Source: Marinomonas sp. UCMA 3892
GTDB taxonomy: Bacteria > Pseudomonadota > Gammaproteobacteria > Pseudomonadales > Marinomonadaceae
Reading direction: 5' to 3'
Length of the DNA: 64,000 nucleotides
Assembly: GCF_012726345.1 (NCBI RefSeq)
Contig: NZ_PTXN01000001.1
Location: 460,654-524,653 of the forward strand
In this document: piece by piece, positions 47,007-56,529 of the stretch
Position numbering within the stretch: position 1 is the stretch's first letter
How the letters are laid out: each line of letters starts with the position of its first letter
Translations under genes and position numbers: made by a program
The notes under the pieces: model-generated
What the model saw: only the letters and a program-made list of their open reading frames with translations
What the model was told of the DNA's origin: nothing
Databases searched by the model: none

Positions 47007-48041
47007 TTATTTACCTTTTGCTTCTTTGATCGCTGCAAAGAATTGATCAAGTAGATCTTGTCCTAGTTCTTTCGCTTGGGCGTCAATAACTATTTTTGCT
47101 GAAGCTTTCATCTTATCCATTTCTTCAGGTGCAATACTGTTTACTTCCATCTTTGTTTTTAAGAAAGCCAGAGATTTTTCTGCTTGTTCTCTACTATCTT
47201 TTCTTTCTGCTTCGCGGGATATAACGGCTGCTTTTTTAATGATGGTTTTTTCATCATTGCTGAGCTTATCCCAGAAAGGCTTACTGATTAACATAACCCA
47301 TGGGCTATAGACGTGATGTGTTTGGCTAAGGTACTTTTGAACTTCATAAAACTTACTAGATTGGATTGTGCTGTATGGGTTTTCTTGTCCATCTACAGCG
47401 CCAGTTTCTAATGCAGTAAAGAGTTCTGAAAAGGCCATAGGGACAGCGTTAGCACCCATCTGGTTGAAGAGCTCTAAATACATAGGGTTTTGCATAACCC
47501 TTAGTTTTACACTGTTTAGATCGTCCATGGTTTTGATAGGGCGTTTTGAGTTTGTCAAATCACGAAACCCATTTTCCCAGTAAACAAGGCCAACAACTCC
47601 ATGTTTTTCTAAGCCATCCAGCATGGCTTGTCCAAATTTTCCATCTAGAACTTTGTCTGCTTCTGGACCATCTTTAAACATGAATGGTAAATCCCAAATC
47701 GCAAAACTTTTGTCTATGCCAATTAATGATGATGTTGACGTGATCATCATTTCTTGCGCTCCGCCAATTAGCGCATTTTGCATTTGAATTTCATTTCCCA
47801 ACAAAGCATTCGCAAAGGATTTTACTTTGAATTTTCCATCGGAAAGTCGCTTTACTTCCTGTGTAAATGTTTCTACTGCTCTACCTTGTTTACTATCTTG
47901 ATTTAATCCATATCCAAATCTAATGATTCGAGAATTCACATCTTGGGCGCTGGCACTAATTGAACCAATTGTAAGAGTGGTTCCGATAGCAATCGCTAAA
48001 ATAGATTTAAATGCATTTTTTGATATTGTTATTTTTCTCAT
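47007..48041 (-). CDS. dctP: TRAP transporter substrate-binding protein DctP
   Basis: A 344-residue periplasmic binding protein with a signal peptide (to about residue 32, SASA). The DctP family is clear: IIRFGYGLNQDSKQGRAVETF, GLVYWENGFRDLTNSKRPIKTMDDL, LRVMQNPMYLELFNQMGANAVPM and FTALETGAVDGQENPYSTI. The Arg in LRVMQN is the usual carboxylate ligand, so a sugar acid or other carboxylate is the likely cargo. It is the last gene of the leftward catabolic operon. Confidence 0.93.
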   Translation of the reverse strand: MRKITISKNAFKSILAIAIGTTLTIGSISASAQDVNSRIIRFGYGLNQDSKQGRAVETFTQEVKRLSDGKFKVKSFANALLGNEIQMQNALIGGAQEMMITSTSSLIGIDKSFAIWDLPFMFKDGPEADKVLDGKFGQAMLDGLEKHGVVGLVYWENGFRDLTNSKRPIKTMDDLNSVKLRVMQNPMYLELFNQMGANAVPMAFSELFTALETGAVDGQENPYSTIQSSKFYEVQKYLSQTHHVYSPWVMLISKPFWDKLSNDEKTIIKKAAVISREAERKDSREQAEKSLAFLKTKMEVNSIAPEEMDKMKASAKIVIDAQAKELGQDLLDQFFAAIKEAKGK

Positions 48042-48060
48042 TTTATTTTCCTTTTTAGGT

Positions 48061-49338
48061 TTAATAGAGCAGTTTTGCTGGTACGGTTATAATTTCTGGG
48101 AATATCACGAACAATACTATTATTGCCATATATGCAAATAAGAAGGGCAGTATTCCTCTTGTTATTTTTTCTAATGGCTCTTTTGCTACGCTAGAAACAA
48201 CGCTTAAAACGGTGCCAACTGGCGGTGTAATTAACCCTACACAGCCAACCATAATAAACATAACGCCAAAGTAAATAGGATCTATACCGGCTTTAATAAT
48301 TAAAGGTATGGTTACAGGTGCTAATATTAATATGGTTGGCGTTAGATCCATGACCATCCCGATTAATAACATGACGATCACGATTGTCGCCATTAATGTT
48401 CTCGGGCTGTCCATAATAGGCTCTAGAAAACTTATTAATTCAGCAGGAAGATCTGCTAATGTCACCATATATGAAGAGACAATCGCCGCAGCACAAAGAA
48501 ACATAACAATACTTGTTGTATAGGCTGCTTGAATGAATAGAGGGATAAGGTCTGATATTTTCAATTCACGGTAAACGAGAAGACTAATTATCATTGCATA
48601 TCCAGCAGCAATGACAGCGGCTTCGGTTGGCGTGAAAAGTCCTCCTCGTAATCCACCGATAATAATTACCGGCATAAGCAATGCAAAGAATCCATCTTTT
48701 GCTACTTTTAATCTAGTTTTTATACTTTGGCGAGGTTGAGGCTCCACATCAACCGTTTTCATGCTCCATTTCCAAGCTAAGACCAAACCCAGTCCCATGA
48801 TGATTCCAGGTACAATGCCAGCCATAAATAGCTTGCTGATAGATTGATTCGCCGTTACACCAAAAATGATAAATGGCATGCTTGGGGGAATAATCGGGGC
48901 AATAATCCCGCCTGCAGCAATGAGTCCTGCAGAGCGACCTATTGGGTAGCCATTATTGCGCATCATTGGGAGAAGGAGCGTTGCTAGTGCTGCTGTGTCT
49001 GCAATCGCTGAGCCAGATAAGCTTGCCAGTATCACGGCTGCAATGATAGCTACATATCCTAATCCTCCGCGTCTATGGCCTACGCAACTAATTGCAAGGT
49101 TAATGATACGTTTGGATATTCCCCCTGCATTCATTACTTCCCCTGCAAGGATGAAAAATGGTACAGCCATCAGGGGGAAGCTATCGGCACCATTGATAAG
49201 GTTTTGTGCGACTAATTGAGCATCGAAAAAATCTAGATGCCACATTAATGTTATGCCAGTTAATACCAAAGCAAATGCTATTGGCATACCTAGAAACATA
49301 AATCCAGCTAGGCTGAATAAAAAAATCCCTAATGCCAT
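48061..49338 (-). CDS. dctM: TRAP transporter large permease DctM
   Basis: A 425-residue membrane protein with about 12 helices. Family blocks are FLGMPIAFALVLTGI, GADSFPLMAVPFFILAGEVMNAGGIS, GSAIADTAALATLLLPMM and GLITPPVGTVLSVVSSVA. It carries out Na+-coupled uptake with DctQ and DctP. It overlaps dctQ by one base and dctP follows 20 bp later. Confidence 0.94.
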   Translation of the reverse strand: MALGIFLFSLAGFMFLGMPIAFALVLTGITLMWHLDFFDAQLVAQNLINGADSFPLMAVPFFILAGEVMNAGGISKRIINLAISCVGHRRGGLGYVAIIAAVILASLSGSAIADTAALATLLLPMMRNNGYPIGRSAGLIAAGGIIAPIIPPSMPFIIFGVTANQSISKLFMAGIVPGIIMGLGLVLAWKWSMKTVDVEPQPRQSIKTRLKVAKDGFFALLMPVIIIGGLRGGLFTPTEAAVIAAGYAMIISLLVYRELKISDLIPLFIQAAYTTSIVMFLCAAAIVSSYMVTLADLPAELISFLEPIMDSPRTLMATIVIVMLLIGMVMDLTPTILILAPVTIPLIIKAGIDPIYFGVMFIMVGCVGLITPPVGTVLSVVSSVAKEPLEKITRGILPFLFAYMAIIVLFVIFPEIITVPAKLLY

Positions 49339-49871
49339 TAGTTATTCTCCTTGAGTTGTTCTGGAGATATTTCGGTATTTCCTGGAATATGAGAATTTTC
49401 ACTTTTTAGAATAATTAGTATGAGATTTCTTATAATATAGAACCCCATGCCAATTGATGCGAAAAGGCCAGTGGAGTACATAAATGCTAAAGGATATTTC
49501 ATAACAGTTGAATTTATATTCCAACCAATGTTGTATTGTTTCCAACTGCCTTCTAGAAATAAATACAAGGCATATAGCATAAGAGAATGACTGATTATTG
49601 CGCATATTAATCGTAAATTTTTAGGAAGCTTTCTTTGTATAAGATCAAAACCAATATGGGAATTTCGACCAACAGCAAGAGTTGCTCCCATAAAGATAAG
49701 CCATACAAACAAAAGTCTCGATAGCTCTTCTGAAGCTGCAATGCCCGAGCCAAATAAATATCGTAAAACAACATTTATAAAAACTGCAGAGAACATTACT
49801 GCTAAAGCTAAAGCCATCATATACTCAATGAATCGTTCGAATTTATTGATTATATTGTTCATTTTTTTCAC
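49338..49871 (-). CDS. dctQ: TRAP transporter small permease DctQ
   Basis: A 177-residue protein with four membrane helices and the DctQ pattern FINVVLRYLFGSGIAASEELSRLLFVWLIFMGATLAVGRNSHIGFD (read across residues about 30-75). It is placed between the dehydratase and the large permease on the same strand, so uptake and catabolism are coexpressed. Confidence 0.92.
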   Translation of the reverse strand: MKKMNNIINKFERFIEYMMALALAVMFSAVFINVVLRYLFGSGIAASEELSRLLFVWLIFMGATLAVGRNSHIGFDLIQRKLPKNLRLICAIISHSLMLYALYLFLEGSWKQYNIGWNINSTVMKYPLAFMYSTGLFASIGMGFYIIRNLILIILKSENSHIPGNTEISPEQLKENN

Positions 49872-49904
49872 CGTTATTATTTTAATTACATTAGAAAAAA
49901 TATT

Positions 49905-51689
49905 CTAATGTGAGTGTCTAGGTGGATTGTCTTTAGATATCACTTTTAAATGTAAGGTTGCGGGTTCTAGGCAGCCACCGGTTGAAAGTTGGCCAACAAG
50001 TTGACGATACAATTCTTGCCAAGGTGTTTGAGATGCCGGGATGTTTGGCGTCCATTCTTCACGACGTTTGGCCATTTCCTCATCATTAATTAAAAGATTA
50101 ATTGAACGATCGTTGAGGTTGATCAGAAGCTTGTCGTTGGTACGAAGTAGCGCAATACCACCGCCAACAGCGGCTTCAGGGGACATATTGAGAATAGATG
50201 GGCTTGCTGATGTGCCACTTTGACGACCATCGCCAAGGCATGGCAATGATGAAATCCCTTTTTTCATTAATTCTGACGGTGGATCCATATTGACGACTTC
50301 GGCACTGCCAGGATAACCAACTGTGCCAGCACCACGAATAACCAAAATACATTTTTCATCTATGTTGAGTTCGGGGTCTTCTATTCGAGCATGATAATCT
50401 TCCGGCCCTTCAAACACGATCGCGCGAGCTTCAAATGAGTTTTCTGCACCAGGTTCAGATAAATAGGTTTTCTTGAATGCGTCACCAACCACAGACATTT
50501 TCATTATGGCGCTATCAAAAAAGTTACCACTTAGAACGATGAAACCCGCTCGATGTTTTAGTGGCGCTGCGCATTCATAAATAACATCAGCGTTATTAGT
50601 GGGGTTGGCAGTTGCAATTTCCCCGATGGTTTTGCCGCTAACAGTTTCACATTGTTCATGGAGGTAGCCTGACTTTTGAAGCTCATGAAGCACTGCAGGT
50701 ACGCCTCCAGCGCGATGAAACCCTTCACCAAGATGTTTACCAGCAGGCATGCAATTGACTATTAGAGGCACATTTTCACCGACTTCTTGCCAATCATTAA
50801 GCGATAAATCTATGCCCATGTGGCGTGCAATGGCGATTAGGTGAGGTGGGCAATTTGTGGATGCGCCAAGTGCGGAAGCAACCACAATGGCATTATGAAA
50901 TGATTCTTTAGTCATGATCTGTGAAGGGCGAATATCATTAAGTACCAGTTCACAAATACGCTTGCCCGTTGCATAGGCCATTTGTCCGCGCTCTCTGTAC
51001 GGTGCCGGAATACTAGCGCAGCCAGGTAATGACATGCCTAAGGCTTCAGCCAGAGCATTCATTGATAACGCTGTGCCCATGGTGTTGCAATGGCCAATGG
51101 ATGGGGATGCAGCGGTTGTCATCTCCATAAAGCCTTCGTAGTCAATCTTTCCCGTTGCTAATAATTTACGAGAACTCCAGATAACGGTGCCAGAACCGAT
51201 TAGCTCACCTTTATGATGTCCATCCAACATCGGTCCGCCAGATAAAACAATGGCAGGTAAGTCGGTTGTGGCTGCTGCCATTAGACAAGCAGGAGTTGTT
51301 TTGTCGCACCCAGTGGTGAGTACGACACCGTCTAAAGGGTAGCCATGAAGTATTTCAACTAACCCTAAGTAGGCTAAATTACGGTCCAGTGCCGCTGTTG
51401 GACGACGACTTTGCTCGGCAATTGGGTGCACTGGAAATTCCATTGGTATGCCGCCCGCATCACGGATACCTTCTTTAATACGTTGTGCTAATTGGACGTG
51501 ATGACGATTACAAGGTGTTAAGTCACTTCCAGTTTGCGCTATACCTATAATAGGTCGACCTGATTGAAGCTCTTCACGAGTCAGCCCTTGGTTCATGTAG
51601 CGCTCTACATACAATGCTGTCATATCGGCGTGGCTTGGATCATCAAACCATTGCTGGCTGCGTAAGCGAAACTTATTATTATTTTGCAT
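49905..51689 (-). CDS. IlvD/Edd-family sugar-acid dehydratase
   Basis: A 594-residue dehydratase of the pentonate group (L-arabinonate, D-xylonate and similar). It carries the cysteines of the iron-sulfur cluster in TGCDKTTPACLMAA and SIGHCNTMGTALSM, with DLTPCNRHH near the start, and GDGRQSGTSASPSILNMSPEAAVGGG near the end. Such enzymes turn an aldonate into a 2-keto-3-deoxy acid. The gene lies between the FAH-family dehydratase and the TRAP genes. Fuconate or galactonate are alternative substrates. Confidence 0.88.
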   Translation of the reverse strand: MQNNNKFRLRSQQWFDDPSHADMTALYVERYMNQGLTREELQSGRPIIGIAQTGSDLTPCNRHHVQLAQRIKEGIRDAGGIPMEFPVHPIAEQSRRPTAALDRNLAYLGLVEILHGYPLDGVVLTTGCDKTTPACLMAAATTDLPAIVLSGGPMLDGHHKGELIGSGTVIWSSRKLLATGKIDYEGFMEMTTAASPSIGHCNTMGTALSMNALAEALGMSLPGCASIPAPYRERGQMAYATGKRICELVLNDIRPSQIMTKESFHNAIVVASALGASTNCPPHLIAIARHMGIDLSLNDWQEVGENVPLIVNCMPAGKHLGEGFHRAGGVPAVLHELQKSGYLHEQCETVSGKTIGEIATANPTNNADVIYECAAPLKHRAGFIVLSGNFFDSAIMKMSVVGDAFKKTYLSEPGAENSFEARAIVFEGPEDYHARIEDPELNIDEKCILVIRGAGTVGYPGSAEVVNMDPPSELMKKGISSLPCLGDGRQSGTSASPSILNMSPEAAVGGGIALLRTNDKLLINLNDRSINLLINDEEMAKRREEWTPNIPASQTPWQELYRQLVGQLSTGGCLEPATLHLKVISKDNPPRHSH

Positions 51690-51761
51690 GTGAATATCTC
51701 TGTGTTTTTTAATTATGCGGCGCTATTCCCATCATCAAATATTCGTTGATGATTCAACTCG

Positions 51762-52964
51762 TTATTTACTGACAAAGTTATTTTTAGCTTTTAATAAACC
51801 GCGGTGAGTTAAGTTATTGATGAGTGAGTTGATTCCAAACTCCCATGGCTTTGCATCGCTGCTGTAAGTGACGGTGTTGTATAGCGTGCCAAGTTTTGGG
51901 CTGCTAATGATGACTGTGTCGCCTAGCTTATGCGTAAAACCGCCGCCAATATGATCACGATCTTGAGTAGGTGAGAATAGCGTCCCTAGAAATAAGAAAA
52001 AGCCATCAGGATATTGGTGATTTTCGTTAATAGTCTGCTGAACAAGATCTACTGGGCTACGACTTATTTTTATCATGGAAGACAGCCCTTCTAGGGTGTA
52101 ACCGTCGGTGCCTTTTACTTGAAGAGTAACTTCGCAAGTATGCACATCCTCTAAGGTGAAGTTATCGTCAAATAAACGAATGAAAGGGCCAATGGCACAA
52201 GAGGCGTTGTTGTCTTTTGCTTTGCTAAGTAGCAGTGCGCTACGACCTTCGAAATCACGTAAATTTACATCGTTTCCTAGGGTTGCGCCTTGTATCTTAC
52301 CTTTGCTGTTTACGGCTAGAACAATTTCAGGCTCAGGATTATTCCACTCAGATTTCGGATGAATACCAATGGATTTTCCGCTTCCGATAGCCGATAAAAC
52401 GGGGGCTTTTGTGAAAATTTCCGCATCTGGGCCAATACCGACTTCTAGATATTGTGACCACATGCCTTTTTCTATTAACAGTTCTTTCAACTGTGTGGCT
52501 TTTTCAGAGCCAGGCTCAACTGAACTTAGGTTATCGCCAATAACGCCTTCTACTAAAACTCGGATGGCTTTCGCTTTTGAAGGGTTACCTCCCGCTTGTT
52601 CTTCGATTACTCGTTCAATCATGCTTGAGGCAAATGTGACGCCTGCGGCTTTAATAACTTGAAGATCGGCTGGAGCGAGTAGATAGGCTTGATCAGTGTT
52701 GGCTGAATCATGGGTGTTGTCCAGTAGATCCTCTAGGCTGCATAGGAATGTTCCTTCGACATCTTTAAGTTGCTCTACTGGATGATCGTTTTCTAGGAAT
52801 TCACTTAGTGTTGCAAAGTGTGCAGATATATCAAAAACATTGTTTTCGCGAATGACAACGAGTGATGGGCCTGAAGGATTGCCTGGAGACCAAACGCGGC
52901 CAATAAGAGTCGCTTGGTTCGCATCGACTGGTAGGGTGTTCTTTGTTGTAAGTTTGATCGACAT
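51762..52964 (-). CDS. 2-keto-3-deoxy-pentonate dehydratase (FAH family, XylX-like)
   Basis: A 400-residue protein of the fumarylacetoacetate hydrolase superfamily, of the long type that dehydrates 2-keto-3-deoxy-xylonate or -arabinonate to 2-oxoglutarate semialdehyde. Landmarks are VTFASSMIERVIEEQAGG, GPDAEIFTKAPVLSAIGSG, EWNNPEPEIVLAVNSKG with the metal-binding acids, GNDVNLRDFEGRSALLL and GGGFTHKLGDTVIISSPKLG. It is the first gene of the leftward operon. The aldehyde dehydrogenase across the divergent promoter uses its expected product. Confidence 0.85.
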   Translation of the reverse strand: MSIKLTTKNTLPVDANQATLIGRVWSPGNPSGPSLVVIRENNVFDISAHFATLSEFLENDHPVEQLKDVEGTFLCSLEDLLDNTHDSANTDQAYLLAPADLQVIKAAGVTFASSMIERVIEEQAGGNPSKAKAIRVLVEGVIGDNLSSVEPGSEKATQLKELLIEKGMWSQYLEVGIGPDAEIFTKAPVLSAIGSGKSIGIHPKSEWNNPEPEIVLAVNSKGKIQGATLGNDVNLRDFEGRSALLLSKAKDNNASCAIGPFIRLFDDNFTLEDVHTCEVTLQVKGTDGYTLEGLSSMIKISRSPVDLVQQTINENHQYPDGFFLFLGTLFSPTQDRDHIGGGFTHKLGDTVIISSPKLGTLYNTVTYSSDAKPWEFGINSLINNLTHRGLLKAKNNFVSK

Positions 52965-53045
52965 AATTGGTATTTCCTTATTCTTGTTGGAATGTACATT
53001 AAGATGGGGAATCGATAAAATCCAATGACATATAGTTAATATTTG

Positions 53046-53060
53046 ATAACTGGTAGTTAT
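53046..53060. promoter_or_regulatory. Possible LysR-regulator operator
   Basis: ATAACT-GGT-AGTTAT is a perfect inverted repeat in the divergent region 18 bp before the LysR start. Position and symmetry fit autoregulation and control of the opposite operon, but the arms are short. Confidence 0.4.
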
Positions 53061-53077
53061 TGATTAGAGGAAGGGTT

Positions 53078-54046
53078 ATGTCGCATTTTTCATTTTCAAC
53101 GTTTTGCAACTGGATAAAATTTAGACATCTTTATTTATTAGATTCACTTGGTCGTACAAAAAATATGCACTTGACTGCACAGCAAATGAATTTGAGCCAG
53201 CCAGCCGTGAGCAAGATGCTCAAAGAAATTGAGGGGTTGCTTGGTTTTGAAGTGTTTGATCGACTACCGCGAAGTATGGTGCCGACTACTCTAGGGGAGC
53301 ATGTTATTCGATATGCACATATGACCTTAAATGATGCTAATGGTTTTGTTGAGCAAATTACTAGCTTGCATAAAGGTGGACATGGTTACTTAAAAGTAGG
53401 GGGGATTTTTGCCGCTACTTCAGCTGTTCTGCCTGAAGCGATTATGGAAATAAAGAAACGTTCCCCTTTGTTGAATGTTGAAGTGGTTGAACAAACAAGT
53501 GGGAACTTGATGAAAATGTTGGAAGAAAAGACGTTGGATTTAGCAATAGGTCGATTTTCAGAGCAAGGACAGCAACAAAATTTCGACTTTACTCCCTTAG
53601 CTCCTGAAAAATTTTGCTTAGTCGCCAATTCAAGCCATCCTCTTAGCGGGGAGGAGACGGTTTCACTTGAAAAGCTCTTTGAATGGCCTTGGTTGTTATA
53701 CCCTAAGGGGACACCGATTAGAGACCGTATGGAAGAATCTTTCGCTAAAGCAGGGGTAGCATTACCGCAAGATATTGTGGTGACGATATCTGTGCAGACT
53801 TTTCTTGAATTGCTTCAGCGAGGTCCAATGATTGGTATGCTACCAACCGTTATGGTTAAGCCTCATGTAGAAAGCGGTGTTTTAACTGTGCTTAAAACAC
53901 CGTTGGATTTAGTGCCTCAATATTACGGTATCTTAACAAGGAAAAATGAAGCGTTAGTCGGCCCCGCATTAGAGTTCGCCAATATTCTTCAGCATAATGC
54001 TCAACAAATATTGGCGGCTGAAAAACAACCAATTGATATTATTTAG
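53078..54046 (+). CDS. LysR-family transcriptional regulator
   Basis: A 322-residue regulator. The winged helix-turn-helix is residues about 15-70 (NMHLTAQQMNLSQPAVSKMLKEIE, LLGFEVFDRLPRSMVPTTLGE), followed by the periplasmic-binding-like sensor domain. It resembles the GbpR group that controls sugar and sugar-acid uptake genes. ATG at 53078 behind GAGGAAGG is the start. It is divergent from the FAH-dehydratase/TRAP operon and upstream of the aldehyde dehydrogenase, so it probably controls both. Confidence 0.9.
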   Translation: MSHFSFSTFCNWIKFRHLYLLDSLGRTKNMHLTAQQMNLSQPAVSKMLKEIEGLLGFEVFDRLPRSMVPTTLGEHVIRYAHMTLNDANGFVEQITSLHKGGHGYLKVGGIFAATSAVLPEAIMEIKKRSPLLNVEVVEQTSGNLMKMLEEKTLDLAIGRFSEQGQQQNFDFTPLAPEKFCLVANSSHPLSGEETVSLEKLFEWPWLLYPKGTPIRDRMEESFAKAGVALPQDIVVTISVQTFLELLQRGPMIGMLPTVMVKPHVESGVLTVLKTPLDLVPQYYGILTRKNEALVGPALEFANILQHNAQQILAAEKQPIDII

Positions 54047-54133
54047 TTATCAATTGATCAATAAAAACCATTGGTAAGTGATCGATATCAGACCTAAATT
54101 ACCGTGAATAACAAAAAACGGTATGGGAAATTT

Positions 54134-55720
54134 ATGTCTGATTACAACGGTTACAATTTTATTGGAAATACTCGTAGTGCAAGAGGGGATGTTGTTTTAA
54201 AGAGTCGGAATGCAGCAACAGGACTTGAGTTGGCCCCTTCATTTTATCAAGCAACGATGGATGAAGTTGATTCCGCCTGTAAAATCGCTTCATCGGCCTT
54301 TCCACTTTATAGCAAGCTACCCGCAACTCGTCGCGCAGAGTTTTTAAATAAGATTGCCGATGAATTAGACATTTTAGGAAAAGACTTTATTGATTTGGTT
54401 CAACAAGAAACGGCCTTGGATGAAGCACGTATAAAAGGTGAATGTGGCCGTACTAGTAATCAAATGAGGTTATTCGCCGATTTATTGTCACGAGGAGATT
54501 TCTATGATGCCAGAATTGATACGTCAATGCCTGATAGACGTCCAATACCTCGTGTTGATATACGCCAATGTCGTATTGGTCTTGGTCCTATCGCTGTATT
54601 TGGCGCCAGTAATTTTCCATTAGCCTTCTCAACGGCTGGTGGTGATACTGCCTCAGCACTTGCAGCCGGTTGTCCAGTAGTATTCAAAGCACACAGCGGA
54701 CATATGGGGACGGCTGAAAAAGTTGCTCTTGCTATCCTCAGAGCAGCCGAACAAACGTCTATGCCTGATGGTGTATTCAGCATGATATTTGGATCGGGTG
54801 TTGGTAAATCATTAGTTAATCATCCAGCTATTAAAGCAGTAGGTTTTACTGGTTCTTTGGCTGGTGGTAAGGCTATATGTGATATGGCGGCAACTAGACC
54901 TCATCCAATTCCCGTTTTCGCTGAGATGAGTAGTATCAACCCCGTTATTTTATTGCCTCAAGCTTTAGAAAATAGAGGTGATTTGATTGCAACGCAACTA
55001 GCTGATTCTGTGGTCTTGGGGGTTGGGCAATTCTGTACTAATCCAGGTCTCATTGTTGGTATCCGTTCGTCAAAATTTAGCACTTTTATCAAGCAGCTCT
55101 CCTCTGAAATATCACTCAAACCAAGTAAGACAATGCTAAATAGCGGCACTTTGAATAGCTATCAAAAAGGGTGCGACGCTTTACAAAATCACCCATCAAT
55201 TAAAATCTTAGCCAGTGCTGAGAGCGTTGAAAACAAAGCCACTGCTTATTTATTTCAGGCTGAATCCAGTTTATTGCTGAGTGGCAGTGAGCTACTGCAA
55301 GAAGAAGTATTCGGTCCAGCTACCGTTATTGTCGAAGTGAATGACATGGAAGAATTACGAGCGTGTATTTCGGCTATGCATGGCCAACTGACAGCTACTT
55401 TAATTGGTGAATCCGAGGAGCTAGCTGAGTCTCAGGAATTACTTTCATTGCTCGAAGAAAAAGCGGGTCGAGTACTTATCAATGGTTATCCAACAGGCGT
55501 TGAAGTGTGTGATGCTATGGTACATGGCGGACCATTTCCGGCCACTTCAGATTCTCGTGGTACATCGGTGGGGACCTTGTCTATCGACCGATTCTTACGC
55601 CCAGTTTGTTTTCAAAATTATCCCAACTCACTTCTCCCCGAAGCGTTAAAAAATAGCAATCCGCTCAATATTGAACGCTTAGTAAACGGTGTAAACACTA
55701 AAAGCCTTATTGAAGAATAA
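54134..55720 (+). CDS. 2-oxoglutarate semialdehyde (2,5-dioxovalerate) dehydrogenase
   Basis: A 528-residue NADP-type aldehyde dehydrogenase. The catalytic Cys is in GVGQFCTNPGL and the general-base Glu in FAEMSSINPV; VFGASNFPLAFSTAGGDTASALAAGCPVVFKAH and FGPATVIVEV are typical of the KGSADH group. It oxidises 2-oxoglutarate semialdehyde to 2-oxoglutarate, the last step of the nonphosphorylative pentose route. ATG at 54134 gives the usual N-terminus; GTG at 54104 is in frame upstream. Confidence 0.9.
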   Translation: MSDYNGYNFIGNTRSARGDVVLKSRNAATGLELAPSFYQATMDEVDSACKIASSAFPLYSKLPATRRAEFLNKIADELDILGKDFIDLVQQETALDEARIKGECGRTSNQMRLFADLLSRGDFYDARIDTSMPDRRPIPRVDIRQCRIGLGPIAVFGASNFPLAFSTAGGDTASALAAGCPVVFKAHSGHMGTAEKVALAILRAAEQTSMPDGVFSMIFGSGVGKSLVNHPAIKAVGFTGSLAGGKAICDMAATRPHPIPVFAEMSSINPVILLPQALENRGDLIATQLADSVVLGVGQFCTNPGLIVGIRSSKFSTFIKQLSSEISLKPSKTMLNSGTLNSYQKGCDALQNHPSIKILASAESVENKATAYLFQAESSLLLSGSELLQEEVFGPATVIVEVNDMEELRACISAMHGQLTATLIGESEELAESQELLSLLEEKAGRVLINGYPTGVEVCDAMVHGGPFPATSDSRGTSVGTLSIDRFLRPVCFQNYPNSLLPEALKNSNPLNIERLVNGVNTKSLIEE

Positions 55721-55748
55721 CCATAAAAAATCGTAAGGAGATATCCCA

Positions 55749-56483
55749 ATGAAGGGTAAAAAAGTACTTATAACAGCAGCAGGTCAAGGAATTGGCTTAT
55801 CTAGTGCAAAAGCATTTTTAGATGCGGGAGCGGAGGTTTTTGGGACGGATATTGATATTCGTAACCTGCAAGCAATAGCAGGATTAAAAGCGCTATATCT
55901 TGATGTGACTTCTGAGGCTGGAATTGTCAATCTGCTAGATCAAGTCGGCAATATAGACGTCCTTTTTAACTGCGCTGGCTATGTACACGCAGGGGATATT
56001 CTGGCGTGTGACGAGGTGGCATGGAGTAAATCGTTTGATCTTAATGTTACGGCGATGTACCGAATGATTCGTGCTTTCTTACCTGGAATGATTGAGCAGG
56101 GTGGAGGCTCAATCATCAATATGGCATCAGTGGCATCTAGTATTAAAGGTGTACCTAATCGCTTTGCGTACACAGCAAGTAAGGCGGCAGTTATAGGGCT
56201 AACAAAATCCATAGCATCTGATTTTATTGGTAAAGGCATTCGCTGTAATGCTATATGCCCAGGTACGGTCGATTCTCCATCTTTGCGTCAACGAATCTCT
56301 GAACAAGCTCTACAACAAGGGCTAACTGAGGAGGCCGTCTTTAATCAATTTATTGATCGACAGCCAATGGGGCGCATAGGGCATCCTGATGAAATTGCCA
56401 AATTAGCCCTATATCTAGGTTCCGATCAGTCTAGTTATACAACTGGAACGGTGCAAATTATTGATGGTGGTATGAGTATTTAG
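55749..56483 (+). CDS. SDR-family dehydrogenase, probably for a 2-keto-3-deoxy sugar acid
   Basis: A 244-residue classical SDR. NAD-binding TAAGQGIGLSSAKAF, the NCAGYVHAG motif, catalytic Ser in NMASVASSIKG and Tyr/Lys in YTASKAAVIG are all present, with a DGGMSI end. It is close to 2-keto-3-deoxy-L-fuconate or -pentonate 4-dehydrogenases, and the gene after it encodes the FAH-type hydrolase that normally cleaves the diketo product. AGGAGAT lies ahead of the start. Confidence 0.82.
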   Translation: MKGKKVLITAAGQGIGLSSAKAFLDAGAEVFGTDIDIRNLQAIAGLKALYLDVTSEAGIVNLLDQVGNIDVLFNCAGYVHAGDILACDEVAWSKSFDLNVTAMYRMIRAFLPGMIEQGGGSIINMASVASSIKGVPNRFAYTASKAAVIGLTKSIASDFIGKGIRCNAICPGTVDSPSLRQRISEQALQQGLTEEAVFNQFIDRQPMGRIGHPDEIAKLALYLGSDQSSYTTGTVQIIDGGMSI

Positions 56484-56529
56484 TGTTTGTACTCGCTGAA
56501 AACAGTATTCGAAATGGTAGGAGATAATA

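Noticed and set aside
53060-53077. An upstream ATT start for the LysR gene
   Set aside because: ATG 53078 has a strong GAGGAAGG site directly ahead of it.
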